DNA of 64,000 bases from Roseiterribacter gracilis (GCA_018332375.1 BOPV01000001.1:2852001-2916000), one strand, 5' to 3'. Numbered from the stretch's first letter, positions 42,014 to 52,547 are shown. Translations and numbers: made by a program. The notes: a model not told the origin generated them from the letters alone.

Positions 42014-43696
42014 TTACGCGGCGCGCATCCGCGCGACGAATTCGTCGACCGCGGCGCCCAAGGTCGTCGACGTGCCCGACAAGGTTTCGGCTGCACCGAC
42101 GACCGCTTGCGCGGCCCGTTCGTTGAGCGCGATTCCGTCGGTGACGGCAGCGACGCCGCGCGTCACTTCGGCGATGCCGGTCGAGGCATGCGCGACCGAG
42201 TCAGCGATCGACCGGGTCGACGCACCTTGCTCTTCGACCGCCGCTGCAACTGCAGCCGCCATCGAATCGATCTGTTCGATCACGCCCACGACCGCTTCGA
42301 TCGAGCCGACCGCGCGTGTGGTTGCGGCCTGGATCGCGCTGACCTGCGCCTGAATGTCTTCGGTCGCTTTCGCAGTTTGTCCGGCCAGGGTTTTCACTTC
42401 GCTGGCAACCACCGCAAAACCTTTGCCTGCATCGCCCGCGCGCGCCGCTTCAATCGTGGCGTTGAGCGCCAGAAGATTGGTCTGGCTGGCGATGTTGTTG
42501 ATCAGGCCGACGACTTCGCCGATCCGTTTCGATGCTTCGTCGAGACCGGTGACGGTCGCACCCGCTTCGCGCACGCGCGTCACGGCATCTTTTGCCGCCG
42601 CAGCTGTGCCGTCGATCTGACGGCTGACTTCACCGACTGCAGCCGCAAGCTGTTCGGCGGCGGCAGCGACGGTTTGCACGTCGGTCGATGCACGCATCGA
42701 ACCAGCCGACACGCCGGAAGCCTGGCCCAGCACGGTTTCCACCGCGCGCCCCATCGCGCCTGCTTGGCCACGCATTTCACCCGCCGCGTCGCGCACTGAC
42801 GATGCAACGCCTTGCACGTCGCGCTGCAGCCGGTCGGCGAGTTGCAGCAACTCGTCGCGGCGACGCGCATCGGCGGCGATGCGTTCGCTTTCCTGGTCGC
42901 GGCGCATCTGTTCGACCTGGGCCGCTTTGTCTTTGAACACCTGCAGCGCGCGCGCCATCGCGCCCAACTCGTCATTGCGGTCGGTGAATGCGACTTCGGT
43001 CGCAAGATCGCCGTGCGAGATGCGGCTCATCGCGCCTTCCAACGCACCGAGCGGGCGCAACAAGCGACGCAGCGCGAACAGCAGAACAACTGCAACCAGC
43101 AAAGCCGCAGCGCCGCCAAACAACGCGATCTTGGTCTGCAGCGTATCGAGCACCGCGAACAGTTCGGATTTCTTCAGACCGACATACAGAATGCCGATCG
43201 TCTTGCCGGCGGTGTCTTTGATGGGCTCGTAGGCGGTGAAATAGGGCTCGCCCAGAATCGGCACTTCGCCGAAAAATGCGGTGCCTTTGTCGATCACGGA
43301 ATCGCGGGCGGGCCCTTGCAGCTTGGTGCCGACGGCGCGACCGCTGCCATCGGGCTTCATCACGTTGGTGGTGATGCGCGTATCGCCCTGAAAGATCGTC
43401 GCGGTGCCGCCGACCAGCGCTTTGACGCGATCGACCGGTTCGAAATTGCCGTTCAGCACCGTGTCGCCGACCAGCAGCTTGTCGTCGACGATGCGGTAGC
43501 CCTTGCCGTAACTCGCCACCACGTCTTTCAGCACGCGCATCGCAGTGGCCTGGCGCGCCTGCGCCTGGTCGTAGAGTTCGCGTTCGAACTCGGCCACGGC
43601 CAGCCAAAACACGCCGCCAGCGACGGCCACAATGCCGACCACGCCGAACAAAACGGCGCGGGTCGACAGGCGCAGATGGGGAAGCGGGATCTTCAC
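42014..43696 (-). CDS. methyl-accepting chemotaxis protein with periplasmic sCache-like domain
   Basis: Chemoreceptor of 560 residues. Transmembrane helix 1 spans 13-33 and helix 2 about 188-210. Between them lies a single-Cache-type periplasmic domain ([54 protein letters not shown]). A HAMP domain follows ([20 protein letters not shown]), then the signalling domain with the hairpin tip containing [25 protein letters not shown]. No CheB/CheR pentapeptide is obvious at the C-terminus. It is convergent with gcdH (3-bp gap). The Cache subtype suggests binding of small carboxylates or amino acids, but no ligand can be named. Confidence 0.9.
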   Translation of the reverse strand: MKIPLPHLRLSTRAVLFGVVGIVAVAGGVFWLAVAEFERELYDQAQARQATAMRVLKDVVASYGKGYRIVDDKLLVGDTVLNGNFEPVDRVKALVGGTATIFQGDTRITTNVMKPDGSGRAVGTKLQGPARDSVIDKGTAFFGEVPILGEPYFTAYEPIKDTAGKTIGILYVGLKKSELFAVLDTLQTKIALFGGAAALLVAVVLLFALRRLLRPLGALEGAMSRISHGDLATEVAFTDRNDELGAMARALQVFKDKAAQVEQMRRDQESERIAADARRRDELLQLADRLQRDVQGVASSVRDAAGEMRGQAGAMGRAVETVLGQASGVSAGSMRASTDVQTVAAAAEQLAAAVGEVSRQIDGTAAAAKDAVTRVREAGATVTGLDEASKRIGEVVGLINNIASQTNLLALNATIEAARAGDAGKGFAVVASEVKTLAGQTAKATEDIQAQVSAIQAATTRAVGSIEAVVGVIEQIDSMAAAVAAAVEEQGASTRSIADSVAHASTGIAEVTRGVAAVTDGIALNERAAQAVVGAAETLSGTSTTLGAAVDEFVARMRAA

Positions 43697-43871
43697 GGTG
43701 CCTCCGGGGTAGGCAGCAAATGTCAGGAACCTGCAGTCCGCGCGCGTCGGGTTGACGCAGAGTTAAAAGGATATTCACAGCGCGTCTCGTGTTGATCTAG
43801 CCCCGTGCCAGCAAAACAAGGCGTCGCCCGGACTTGTTCGGGTGCGGCTGCGAATCTATCGTCCGGCCCCC

Positions 43872-44135
43872 ATGGCGACCCCCGCCCCCACCAGCCCCAT
43901 TCCAGCCGACATCGCCGCCCTCAGCTTTGAGGACGCGTTGGCCGAACTTGAACGCATCGTGCGTCAGGTCGAGGAAGGCCGCGCCAAGCTCGACGACGCG
44001 ATCGCCGCGTATGAGCGTGGCGTGCTGTTGAAGCGGCATTGCGAAGCCAAGTTGAAGGACGCACAAGCACGCATCGAACAGATCGCGCTGGCATCCGACG
44101 GAAGCGCACAGACACGACCGTTCAGCGACGGCTGA
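43872..44135 (+). CDS. xseB: exodeoxyribonuclease VII small subunit
   Basis: Protein of 87 residues forming the helical-hairpin small subunit that binds XseA. The motif LSFEDALAELERIVRQVEEGRAKLDDAIAAYERG (from about residue 17) is diagnostic, and the last part (LKDAQARIEQI) completes the second helix. ATG at 43872 gives the family length; an upstream ATG adds ten unconserved residues. First gene of the xseB-ispA-dxs cluster, 24 bp before ispA, a typical alphaproteobacterial arrangement. Confidence 0.93.
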   Translation: MATPAPTSPIPADIAALSFEDALAELERIVRQVEEGRAKLDDAIAAYERGVLLKRHCEAKLKDAQARIEQIALASDGSAQTRPFSDG

Positions 44136-44159
44136 ACCAACAAACTTCGAGAGTTCGAG

Positions 44160-45050
44160 ATGAACGCGACGTTGGAAGCCGTCATGGCCCAAACGGCGGC
44201 GCAAGTTGGCGAAGCGTTGACGACGCTGCTGCCGAACAAACCGCTGACCGAAGCAAAACTGTTCGACGCAATGCGCTGGGGCTGTCTCGCCGGCGGCAAA
44301 CGTCTGCGCCCGTTGCTGGTGCTGCAGAGTTCGTCGCTGTTCGGCGTCAGCCAAACATGTGCATTGCGCACCGCCGCCGCGATCGAATTCGTCCATTGTT
44401 ATTCGCTAATTCACGACGACCTGCCGGCGATGGACGACAGCGACCTGCGTCGCGGGCGTCCGACCGTGCACAAGCAATTCGACGACGCGACTGCAATCCT
44501 TGCGGGTGACGGATTGCTGACATTCGCCTTTGAAGTCCTGGCCGATCCCGAGACCCACGAAGATCCGAATGTGCGTTGCAATTTGGTCACGGCGCTCGCG
44601 AAAGCAGCAGGGCCGGAAGGCATGGTCGGCGGCCAGCAGCTCGATCTGATCGGCGAAACCGTGCCGTTGGATGAGAAAGAAGTCGCACGTCTGCAGCGTT
44701 TGAAGACCGGCGCGCTGATCAGTTTCTCAGCCGAAGCAGGGGCGATTTTGGGCAGGGCGTCGCCCCCGCAACGCCTGGCCTTACGCGCCTATGCACATGA
44801 TTTGGGACTCGCTTTTCAGATTGCCGACGACCTGCTCGACGCCGAAGGCGACGAGGCGGTGACCGGCAAGCCGGTGGGTGCCGACGCGGCTGCGGGCAAG
44901 CAGACCTTCGTCTCGATTCTGGGCCTCGAACGGGCCCGGGCGCAGGCGAGTCTGCTGGCCGACCAGGCTGCGAAACATTTGGACATATTTGAAGACAGGG
45001 CCGATGTTCTGCGCCAGCTCGCGCGCTATGTCGTTGAACGCCGCGCCTAA
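44160..45050 (+). CDS. ispA: farnesyl diphosphate (polyprenyl) synthase
   Basis: Short-chain prenyltransferase of 296 residues that condenses DMAPP/IPP to farnesyl diphosphate. First aspartate-rich motif DDLPAMDD (86-93), second DDLLD (223-227), and the GGKRLRP substrate loop (45-51) are intact. EFVHCYSLIHDD, with bulky residues before the first motif, is consistent with chain length control at C15. It lies between xseB and dxs and feeds isoprenoid synthesis together with dxs. Confidence 0.94.
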   Translation: MNATLEAVMAQTAAQVGEALTTLLPNKPLTEAKLFDAMRWGCLAGGKRLRPLLVLQSSSLFGVSQTCALRTAAAIEFVHCYSLIHDDLPAMDDSDLRRGRPTVHKQFDDATAILAGDGLLTFAFEVLADPETHEDPNVRCNLVTALAKAAGPEGMVGGQQLDLIGETVPLDEKEVARLQRLKTGALISFSAEAGAILGRASPPQRLALRAYAHDLGLAFQIADDLLDAEGDEAVTGKPVGADAAAGKQTFVSILGLERARAQASLLADQAAKHLDIFEDRADVLRQLARYVVERRA

Positions 45051-45074
45051 AGGGACCCTGAGGAGCCCTCTCAC

Positions 45075-47000
45075 GTGACTACCAAGACACCCTCGAAAAC
45101 ACCGCTGCTCGACAAGGTCAAAGTGCCGGCCGATCTGCGCCGCCTGGAACCGTCGCAGCTACGCCAGTTCGCCGATGAATTGCGGGCCGAAACGATCGAC
45201 GCCGTGTCGATCACCGGCGGCCATCTCGGTGCTGGCCTCGGCGTTGTCGAACTGACGACCGCGATCCACTACGTATTCAACACGCCGGACGATCGTCTGA
45301 TTTGGGACGTCGGCCATCAGTGCTATCCGCACAAGATCATCACCGGACGTCGCGATCGCATTCGCACGCTGCGCATGGGTGGTGGCCTGTCGGGTTTCAC
45401 CAAGCGCACCGAAAGCGAATACGACCCGTTCGGCGCAGCCCACAGCTCGACCTCGATCTCGGCCGGTCTCGGCATGGCGGTCGCGCGCGACTTCTTGGGC
45501 AAGAACAACAAAGTCGTCGCCGTCATCGGTGACGGTTCGATGTCGGCCGGCATGGCCTACGAAGCGATGAACAACGCAGGTCATCTGCGTTCGCGCCTCG
45601 TCGTGATTCTGAACGACAACGACATGTCGATCGCACCGCCGGTCGGCGCGCTGTCGGCCTATCTGTCGCGCCTTCTCTCGTCGAAGTCGTATCGTTCGTT
45701 GCGTCACCTCGGCAAAGAAGTCTCGAGCGTTCTGCCGACGCCGCTACGCAACGCAGCCCGCCGCGCCGAAGAATATGCGCGCGGCATGATCACGGGCGGC
45801 ACGCTGTTCGAAGAACTCGGCTTCTTCTATGTCGGCCCGGTCGACGGCCATAACCTCGACCATCTTCTGCCGGTACTCGAAAACGTGCGCGACGCGGATG
45901 AAGGTCCGATCCTGCTGCACGTCGTCACCGAAAAAGGCCACGGCTATCCGCCGGCTGAAAAAGCCGCCGACAAGCTGCACGCAGTCGCCAAGTTCGACGT
46001 CGTCACCGGCGCGCAGGTGAAGGCCAAGTCGAACGCGCCGACCTATACCAGCGTGTTCGCCTCGTCGCTGATTCAAGAAGCCGAACTCGACGACAAGATC
46101 GTCGCCATCACGGCGGCGATGCCGTCGGGCACCGGCCTCGACAAATTCCAGCAGCGTTTCCCCGAACGTTGTTTCGACGTCGGCATCGCCGAACAACATG
46201 CTGTGACCTTCGCCGCCGGTCTTGCGACCGAAGGCATGCGTCCGGTCTGCGCGATCTATTCGACGTTCCTGCAGCGCGGCTACGACCAGGTCGTGCACGA
46301 CGTTGCGATCCAGAAGCTTCCGGTGCGTTTCATGATGGACCGCGCCGGTCTGGTCGGATCCGACGGCCAGACGCACGCAGGTTCGTTCGACATTCCGTAT
46401 CTCGGCTGCTTGCCGCACATGGTGCTGATGGCGGCGGCTGACGAAGCCGAGCTGCGCCACATGGTGCGCACCTCGCTTGCGATCGACGACGCACCGTCGG
46501 CGGTGCGTTTCCCGCGTGGCGAAGGCGAAGGCGTTACCATGCCGGAGCGCGGCGAAATTCTGGAAATCGGCAAAGGCCGCATCCTGCGCGAAGGCACCAA
46601 GATCGCGCTGCTGTCGTACGGCACGCGTCTCAATGAATGCATGAAGGCAGCCGAGCTGCTGGGTGCACGCGGCCTGTCGACGACGGTCGCTGATGCGCGT
46701 TTCGCCAAGCCGCTCGACAACGACCTGGTCAAGCGCTTGGCGCTCGAACACGAAGTGCTAATCACGATCGAAGAAGGTTCGAAGCTCGGCTTCGGCGCGA
46801 TCGTGCTGCATCGCCTGGCCGAGACTGGCCTGCTCGATGCGGGCGTGAAGATCCGCACCATGACTCTGCCGGACGTGTTCCAAGAACACGACTCGCCGAT
46901 CAAGCAGTACGAAGAAGCGGGACTGGATGCCCGTTCGATCGCGCTGCAGGCATTGACCGCGCTGGGCATCGAGGCGATCGACCTCCACGCGCGCGGCTGA
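45075..47000 (+). CDS. dxs: 1-deoxy-D-xylulose-5-phosphate synthase
   Basis: Thiamine-diphosphate enzyme of 641 residues that joins pyruvate and glyceraldehyde 3-phosphate in the first step of the MEP pathway. The GTG start at 45075 has AGGAG upstream. Visible features include [12 protein letters not shown], the TPP/Mg motif GDGSMSAG (152-159) with NNAGH, and in the pyrimidine domain [17 protein letters not shown] with catalytic glutamate. In the C-terminal domain, [16 protein letters not shown] and SDTFQEH-like (here PDVFQEH) segments are seen. Third gene of the isoprenoid cluster. Confidence 0.95.
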   Translation: MTTKTPSKTPLLDKVKVPADLRRLEPSQLRQFADELRAETIDAVSITGGHLGAGLGVVELTTAIHYVFNTPDDRLIWDVGHQCYPHKIITGRRDRIRTLRMGGGLSGFTKRTESEYDPFGAAHSSTSISAGLGMAVARDFLGKNNKVVAVIGDGSMSAGMAYEAMNNAGHLRSRLVVILNDNDMSIAPPVGALSAYLSRLLSSKSYRSLRHLGKEVSSVLPTPLRNAARRAEEYARGMITGGTLFEELGFFYVGPVDGHNLDHLLPVLENVRDADEGPILLHVVTEKGHGYPPAEKAADKLHAVAKFDVVTGAQVKAKSNAPTYTSVFASSLIQEAELDDKIVAITAAMPSGTGLDKFQQRFPERCFDVGIAEQHAVTFAAGLATEGMRPVCAIYSTFLQRGYDQVVHDVAIQKLPVRFMMDRAGLVGSDGQTHAGSFDIPYLGCLPHMVLMAAADEAELRHMVRTSLAIDDAPSAVRFPRGEGEGVTMPERGEILEIGKGRILREGTKIALLSYGTRLNECMKAAELLGARGLSTTVADARFAKPLDNDLVKRLALEHEVLITIEEGSKLGFGAIVLHRLAETGLLDAGVKIRTMTLPDVFQEHDSPIKQYEEAGLDARSIALQALTALGIEAIDLHARG

Positions 47001-47043
47001 GGTAGCTGCAACAATCCGTACATCTTGGGCGCGAGAAAGCGCT

Positions 47044-47070
47044 GTATCGGCGTTGACCTAACGCCGATAC
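47044..47070. promoter_or_regulatory. perfect 11-bp inverted repeat upstream of the hybrid kinase (operator or RNA hairpin)
   Basis: GTATCGGCGTT (47044-47054) and its exact complement AACGCCGATAC (47060-47070) flank the five bases GACCT. It lies 7 bp before the GTG of the histidine kinase and 44 bp after the dxs stop. There is no T-tract, so a terminator is unlikely. A dimeric repressor site or translation-controlling hairpin are the alternatives. Confidence 0.6.
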
Positions 47071-47077
47071 TCCCGGC

Positions 47078-49648
47078 GTGACGTTTCGCCGGAAGATCAT
47101 GATCGCCTACGTGGCGGTCACCGCCCTCATGTGTGTGATTACCGCCGCGGGATTCATCCTCGGCGAACGCACTGCAAGTTCGTTTCGTGAGCTGGACCGC
47201 ACGCAGGACATCCTGACCGCGATTGCGCGGCTGCGCGTCGGGCTGGTCGATGCAGAGACGGGACAGCGCGGCTATTTGCTGACCGGTCGCGACATCTATC
47301 TCGCGCCGTACATGGCGGCCGCCGACATGACCTCGGTCGAGATCGAAAATCTCGACCGGCTGCTGCGCAGCCCGGTCAATCTCGAAGCAATGGCTGAGGT
47401 GAAGAAGCTTGCTCGCCTGAAAGCGATCGAGCTTGCCGAGACGATCCGCGTACAGCGCGAACAGGGATCGGCCGCAGCGCTTGCGATCGTCAATTCCGAC
47501 CGCGGCCGCGATACGATGGAACGGATTCGCACCATCCTGAGCGAGATCGACGGCCGCGTCAGCGACCGGCGTCGCGTCGCCGAACTCGAATCAAACCGCG
47601 CGCGCGTGACGTTCGAGATCAGCGCCCTGATTGCGGTCGCAACCTTGGTGCTGTTTGGCGGTGGCTTGGCCTGGCTGCTGGCGCAGACCGTGACCAGCCG
47701 TCTGGCCAGCCTTGCCGATGCAGCGCGCGCCTTTGGCTTTGGCGACCGCACGCGTCGCGCGAGCGTCGGCGGACGCGACGAGATTTCGCTCGCGGCTCGC
47801 GCCTTTGATTCGATGGCGGATCTGGTGCAACGGCAGGAAGGCGAGTTGACGCTGCAACGGCAGCGCACCAGCGCAGTGCTGGATACGGTCGCCGAAGGCG
47901 TCGTCGTCGTCGACAAGGACGGCACGATCTACGAGGTCAATCCTGCCGCCGAACTTCTGTTCGGCGAAAGCGCGATGATCTTGCGCGGCCGCCCGCTTGC
48001 CAGCCTGTTTCCGCGCGCACCGATCAGCGTCGAACAGCTTGCGGCCCAGCCGGTCCGCGATCTGCGCTTTACCGAATCCTGCGTCCTGTCGAGCGACGGC
48101 GAACGGCCGGTCGAAATTGCAATCGGTCGCGTTGCGGGCGACGGCGATCCGCTATTCGTCTGCGTGCTGCGCGACATCACCGAGCGCAAACGCGTCGAGC
48201 GACTGAAGAATGAATTCGTCTCGACGGTCAGCCACGAGCTACGCACGCCACTGACCTCGATCGCGGGCTCGCTGGATTTGATCGGCGCGGGTGCTGCCGG
48301 ACAAATCCCCGAACAGGCGGCGACCTTGGTCGAGATTGCGCGCAAGAACAGCCGCCGCCTGGTGCGCTTGATCAACGACATTCTCGACGTCGAGAAAATC
48401 GAGTCGGGCCAGCTGATGCTGGATTTCCGCCGGCTCAATCTGCGCGACATCGTCACCCAGTCGATCGAAACCAACCGCGCCTATGCGCGCGAGTTTGGCG
48501 TCGAATACCGGCTGATCGCCAACGACGCCGAAGCGACGGTCTACGGCGATTCCGATCGCTTGACGCAGATCCTGACCAACCTTCTGTCGAACGCTGCGAA
48601 GTTTTCGCCCAAGGGCCACACGGTCGACGTCACCGTGACGCGCGACGGCGACGAGGCGCGCGTCGAAGTGCGCGATCACGGTCCCGGCATCCCACCCGAA
48701 TTTCGCGAGCGCATCTTTCAACGGTTTGCGCAGGCTGATTCGTCCGACACGCGCGGCAAAGGCGGCACCGGTCTTGGCCTTGCCATCGCCAAGTCGCTGG
48801 TCGACCGGCATGGCGGCCGCATCGGGTTTGAAACCGCAACCGGACAAGGGACCAGCTTCTGGTTCGCGCTGCCGGCATTGCAGCCGGTTGGGGCCTTGCC
48901 GCATCTCGAAAATCGCGACGGCGCGCCGGTGCTGGTGGTCGAAGACGATGAAGACGTCGCGACCTTGCTGCGGCTCATTCTTGAACATGCGGGCTATTCG
49001 GTCGATCGCGTCGCCGATCTGAAAGAAGCGCGCCGTGCGGTGCGCGCCAAGCGCTATGCCGCGATGACGCTCGATCTGATGTTGCCCGACGGCAATGCGG
49101 TCGAGCTGGTGCGCGAGCTGCGCGGTTCGCCCGCGACCGCCGATCTCAAAATCGTCGTCGTGTCGGCCGTGGTGGTCGACGGCAAACGCGAGCTGAACGG
49201 CGACGCGGTCAGCGTCGTGGACTGGATTGCGAAGCCGATTGATCCGGTGCGCCTGCTCGACGCGGTGCGAATGGCCGTCGCCGGGACGTCGCGGCCGCGC
49301 ATCCTGCATGTCGAAGACGACGCCGACGTGGCGCGGGTGACGCAGCTGCTGTTGCGCGACGTGGGCGACGTGGTTGCCGCGCCGAACCTTGCGGCCGGCC
49401 GGGCCGCGATGATGGCGGAACGGTTCGATCTGCTGCTGCTGGATATCGAATTGCCCGACGGGTCGGGGCTGGACTTGCTGCCGCTGGCGCGCACGGCGCA
49501 GGACCGTCCGGTGCCGGTCATCGTCTTTTCGGCCGACCAGGTGGGCGAGGAAACCGCCCGGGCGGTCGAAGCGACCTTGGTCAAATCAAGAATTTCGAGC
49601 GACGAGCTAGCGCAAACCATCCAGCGCATCGTACGAAGCGCACCGTGA
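47078..49648 (+). CDS. hybrid sensor histidine kinase (CHASE3-HAMP-PAS-HisKA-HATPase-REC-REC)
   Basis: Membrane kinase of 856 residues. Helix 1 (9-28), a helical CHASE3-type sensor (30-175, LVDAETGQRGYLLTG), helix 2 (180-201), HAMP (202-252), PAS (260-370), HisKA with H386 in FVSTVSHELRTP, and HATPase_c to about 598 (NLLSNAAKFSP, DHGPGIP, GGTGLGLAIA). Two receiver domains follow: REC1 with acid pair E622/D623, D666 and K719, and REC2 with D789 and K836. The GTG start follows a perfect inverted repeat. GTGA overlap with the next response regulator indicates one phosphorelay operon. Confidence 0.92.
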   Translation: MTFRRKIMIAYVAVTALMCVITAAGFILGERTASSFRELDRTQDILTAIARLRVGLVDAETGQRGYLLTGRDIYLAPYMAAADMTSVEIENLDRLLRSPVNLEAMAEVKKLARLKAIELAETIRVQREQGSAAALAIVNSDRGRDTMERIRTILSEIDGRVSDRRRVAELESNRARVTFEISALIAVATLVLFGGGLAWLLAQTVTSRLASLADAARAFGFGDRTRRASVGGRDEISLAARAFDSMADLVQRQEGELTLQRQRTSAVLDTVAEGVVVVDKDGTIYEVNPAAELLFGESAMILRGRPLASLFPRAPISVEQLAAQPVRDLRFTESCVLSSDGERPVEIAIGRVAGDGDPLFVCVLRDITERKRVERLKNEFVSTVSHELRTPLTSIAGSLDLIGAGAAGQIPEQAATLVEIARKNSRRLVRLINDILDVEKIESGQLMLDFRRLNLRDIVTQSIETNRAYAREFGVEYRLIANDAEATVYGDSDRLTQILTNLLSNAAKFSPKGHTVDVTVTRDGDEARVEVRDHGPGIPPEFRERIFQRFAQADSSDTRGKGGTGLGLAIAKSLVDRHGGRIGFETATGQGTSFWFALPALQPVGALPHLENRDGAPVLVVEDDEDVATLLRLILEHAGYSVDRVADLKEARRAVRAKRYAAMTLDLMLPDGNAVELVRELRGSPATADLKIVVVSAVVVDGKRELNGDAVSVVDWIAKPIDPVRLLDAVRMAVAGTSRPRILHVEDDADVARVTQLLLRDVGDVVAAPNLAAGRAAMMAERFDLLLLDIELPDGSGLDLLPLARTAQDRPVPVIVFSADQVGEETARAVEATLVKSRISSDELAQTIQRIVRSAP

Positions 49649-50046
49649 ATCACGTTTCCGCCAGCAGCCTTACCCGCGTCCTCTATGTCGAGGACGATCC
49701 CGACATTCAGGCGATCGTGCGCATCGCGCTGGAAACGGTCGGCCAACTGCAACTGCGCATCTGTTCGAGCGGACAGGAAGCGGTCGACGCGGTCGGCGAA
49801 TTCCGCCCCGACTTTTTGCTGCTCGACGTAATGATGCCGGGCCTCGACGGCCCGCAAACGCTGGAGCAGATCCGTTCGATCGACGGCTTCGCCGATGTGC
49901 CGGCCGCCTTCTGCACCGCCAAGGTGCAGCCGCAGGAAATCGAACGGCTGCGCGCGCTGGGTGCGTGCGACGTGATCGCCAAACCGTTCGATCCGCTGTC
50001 GCTCGCCGCGCAGCTGCGCAGCCTGTACGCCGAAGCGACGCGGTGA
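49645..50046 (+). CDS. single-domain response regulator
   Basis: Receiver domain of 133 residues with no output domain. Acidic pocket E16/D17/D18 in LYVEDDPD, phospho-accepting D61 in FLLLDVMMPGLDG, and K113 in IAKPFDP. GTG at 49645 overlaps the kinase stop (GTGA), and its own stop overlaps the tlyA GTG, so three genes are translationally chained. Probably accepts phosphate from, or competes with, the two receivers of the neighbouring kinase; the downstream target is unknown. Confidence 0.92.
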   Translation: MNHVSASSLTRVLYVEDDPDIQAIVRIALETVGQLQLRICSSGQEAVDAVGEFRPDFLLLDVMMPGLDGPQTLEQIRSIDGFADVPAAFCTAKVQPQEIERLRALGACDVIAKPFDPLSLAAQLRSLYAEATR

Positions 50047-50786
50047 GCGCGAAGAAACGCGCCGATCAAGCTCTCGTCGATGCCGGCCTGGTCGAAAGCC
50101 GGGCGCGCGCGCAGGCGCTGATCATCGCGGGTCTCGTCTTCGACGGGACCAAGCGCATCGACAAAGCCAGCGACATGATCGCGCCCGATCACACGCTGAC
50201 GCTCAAAGGGCAGGATCATCCCTATGTGTCGCGCGGCGGGTTGAAGCTCGCCAAAGGACTCGACGCGTTCGCGATCGATCCGACCGGCCTAACCGCAATC
50301 GATGTCGGCGCCTCGACCGGTGGCTTCACCGACGTGCTGCTGCAACGTGGCGCGACCAAGGTCTATGCGGTCGATGTCGGCCACGGGCAGTTGGCGTGGA
50401 AGCTACGCACTGACGAACGCGTCGTGACCTTGGAACGTACCAACGCACGCATGCTGACGCGCGAACAGATCCCGGATCCGATCGATCTCGTCGTGTGCGA
50501 TGCGAGTTTCATCTCGCTGTCGACCGTCCTGCCTGCCGCCTTGGCGTTGACCCGCGAACGCGCGCATCTCGTCACGCTGATCAAACCGCAATTCGAAGTC
50601 GGCAAAGGACAAGTCGGCAAGAAAGGGGTCGTGCGCGATCCGGTGCTGCACGAAGAAGTCTGCGCCCGCGCGCAACTCTGGCTGTCGTCGCAGCCGGGTT
50701 GGCGCGTGTTGGGCGTGGTCGAAAGCCCGATCACCGGCCCAGAAGGAAACAAAGAGTTCCTGCTGGGCGGAGTCAAAGAGCCCTAG
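50043..50786 (+). CDS. tlyA: TlyA-family rRNA 2'-O-methyltransferase (annotated haemolysin A in some genomes)
   Basis: Protein of 247 residues with an S4 RNA-binding domain (4-63, KKRADQALVDAGLVESRARAQALI), the linker YVSRGGLKLAKGLDAF and an FtsJ-like methyltransferase domain. The SAM site is IDVGASTGGFTDVLLQRGA (about 88-106), and DASFISLS and LIKPQFE are the catalytic-core strands. Mycobacterial TlyA methylates C1409 of 16S and C1920 of 23S rRNA; the same is plausible here. GTG 50043 overlaps the response-regulator stop. Its 3' end overlaps sppA by 4 bp. Confidence 0.93.
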   Translation: MSAKKRADQALVDAGLVESRARAQALIIAGLVFDGTKRIDKASDMIAPDHTLTLKGQDHPYVSRGGLKLAKGLDAFAIDPTGLTAIDVGASTGGFTDVLLQRGATKVYAVDVGHGQLAWKLRTDERVVTLERTNARMLTREQIPDPIDLVVCDASFISLSTVLPAALALTRERAHLVTLIKPQFEVGKGQVGKKGVVRDPVLHEEVCARAQLWLSSQPGWRVLGVVESPITGPEGNKEFLLGGVKEP

Positions 50787-52531
50787 TCGACCGACGGACC
50801 CGTGTAGAGCAGCGTGCGCGTTCCTTCGCTGGCGGTGAGTTCGCGGTAAGCGCGCAGGAACGGTCCCAGCGGCTCGAACACGGACACGGAGTCTTCGCCG
50901 CGCAACATGCGCAGGATCTGTTCGCCGGGCGTGCGGCGCGCCGGCAGCACGCGCGTCGCCAGCGGCGCGTCGGCAGCAAGGCCGAGTTCGGTCCGCACGA
51001 CTTTGAACGCGACGTCGATGCCGCCTAGCTCGTCGACGAGTCCGATCTCTTTCGCCTGACGCCCGGTCCAGACGCGGCCTTTGGCGACCGCTTCGACTTT
51101 CTCCGGCGCCAGTTTGCGACCGGCAGCGACGTTCTGCACGAAGGCGCCGTATGTGTCGTCGAGATGCACTTCTTGGCGTTGGCGCTGCTGCTCGGTCAAT
51201 CGACGCCAGATCGACAAAGGCGGCTGGTCGGTGGTGGTGATCTTGTCGATGCCGATATTGAGCAGCTTGGCCAGGCCCGATGCTTCGGGTTTGCCGCCGA
51301 TGACGCCGATTGAACCGGTGATGGTGCCGGGCTGGGCCACGATCTTGTCGGCGTCCATCGCGATCCAATAGCCGCCCGACGCGGCGACGTTGCCCATCGA
51401 AACGATCACCTTCTTGCCGGCTGCTTTGGCGCGCAGCACGTCGCGACGAATCGTTTCCGACGCGACCGGTGAACCGCCAGGACTGTCGACGCGGAAGACG
51501 ATCGCTTTGATCGCGGCGTTGCTGATCGCTTCTTCGAACGCTTTGCGCAGCGGTTCGGGCGTCATTACCGGGTCGGTGTTGCTGAAATCGCGCGCGCTGC
51601 GGCGGTTGATTTCACCGACGCCGTAAATCACCGCAATCTGCGTTGCGTTGGCGGGTGGCACGACTTGTTGAAGCGCGGCGCGATAGGCCGGGAATTCGAC
51701 GATCTTGGCGCCCGCACCGGCTTCGGCCAAAGCCGCCGCTTCGGCTTCGTCGCGATAGCCGATCTTGTCGATCAATTTTGCATCGAGCGCTTCGGACGCC
51801 AGCAGCGGGCCTTTCTCGATCGCCGCGCGCAGCACGGCCTGGTCGAGCTTGCGCGCCGCCGCGGCGCGTTCGATGAGCTGCTTCATCACGTCGCCGAACA
51901 GGCTTTCGTAATTCTCGCGCACTGGCGCCGGAATCTGCGTCTCAACGTACTCGTCGAGCGCCGATTTATATTCTTTGCGCTTCCACACTTCGTATTTGAC
52001 GCCGATCCGTTCGAGCGCGTTGCGGTAGAACAGAAAGTCGCTGCCATAGCCCATCAGGCCGACCTGGCCTTGCGGCTGCACCCAGGACTGCGTCGCCATC
52101 GCGGTCAGCAAATAGGACGAGTTCGCCGGGCCGCCTTCGCCGAGCGTATCGGCCCAGGCAATGACGGTTTTGTTCTTGTCGCGAAACCGTTGCAGCGCGT
52201 CGGAAATTTCTTGCGCCTGCGCAAGGCCGGCCGCGCCGCCTTCCATGCGCAGCATCAGCACTTTGACGCGGCCGTCATTCGCGGCGCGCGTGATGGTGCC
52301 GACGATGTCGCGCAGCCGCGCTTTGTTTTCCAGGAACGGCAATGGCAGTTCGACACCGCCCGTCTCTTCCGCAATCGCGCTTTTGAGATCGATCGCAAGC
52401 ACGGCGACGGCGGGAATGGGTTGCGGTGCTGGCTGCAAGGTCCGCACGTTCGACACCACCCAGACGCTGAAGGCGATGGCGAGAACGAAGAGCACCCCGA
52501 TGGCCGCAAAGAATCCGACGAGGTAGCGCAT
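50783..52531 (-). CDS. sppA: signal peptide peptidase SppA (67-kDa, long type)
   Basis: Membrane-anchored serine/lysine protease of 582 residues that degrades cleaved signal peptides. An N-terminal anchor helix spans 5-28. The two tandem S49 domains give the long E. coli type. The general base lysine lies in the first domain (K189 in KEYKSALDEY) and the nucleophile S385 in the second (GNVAASGGYW). ATG at 52531 is chosen because GGAG is eight bases away; a TTG directly upstream is an alternative. Third gene of fabI-aroC-sppA. Confidence 0.94.
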   Translation of the reverse strand: MRYLVGFFAAIGVLFVLAIAFSVWVVSNVRTLQPAPQPIPAVAVLAIDLKSAIAEETGGVELPLPFLENKARLRDIVGTITRAANDGRVKVLMLRMEGGAAGLAQAQEISDALQRFRDKNKTVIAWADTLGEGGPANSSYLLTAMATQSWVQPQGQVGLMGYGSDFLFYRNALERIGVKYEVWKRKEYKSALDEYVETQIPAPVRENYESLFGDVMKQLIERAAAARKLDQAVLRAAIEKGPLLASEALDAKLIDKIGYRDEAEAAALAEAGAGAKIVEFPAYRAALQQVVPPANATQIAVIYGVGEINRRSARDFSNTDPVMTPEPLRKAFEEAISNAAIKAIVFRVDSPGGSPVASETIRRDVLRAKAAGKKVIVSMGNVAASGGYWIAMDADKIVAQPGTITGSIGVIGGKPEASGLAKLLNIGIDKITTTDQPPLSIWRRLTEQQRQRQEVHLDDTYGAFVQNVAAGRKLAPEKVEAVAKGRVWTGRQAKEIGLVDELGGIDVAFKVVRTELGLAADAPLATRVLPARRTPGEQILRMLRGEDSVSVFEPLGPFLRAYRELTASEGTRTLLYTGPSVD

Positions 52532-52547
52532 CAACTCTTCTCCTGGA

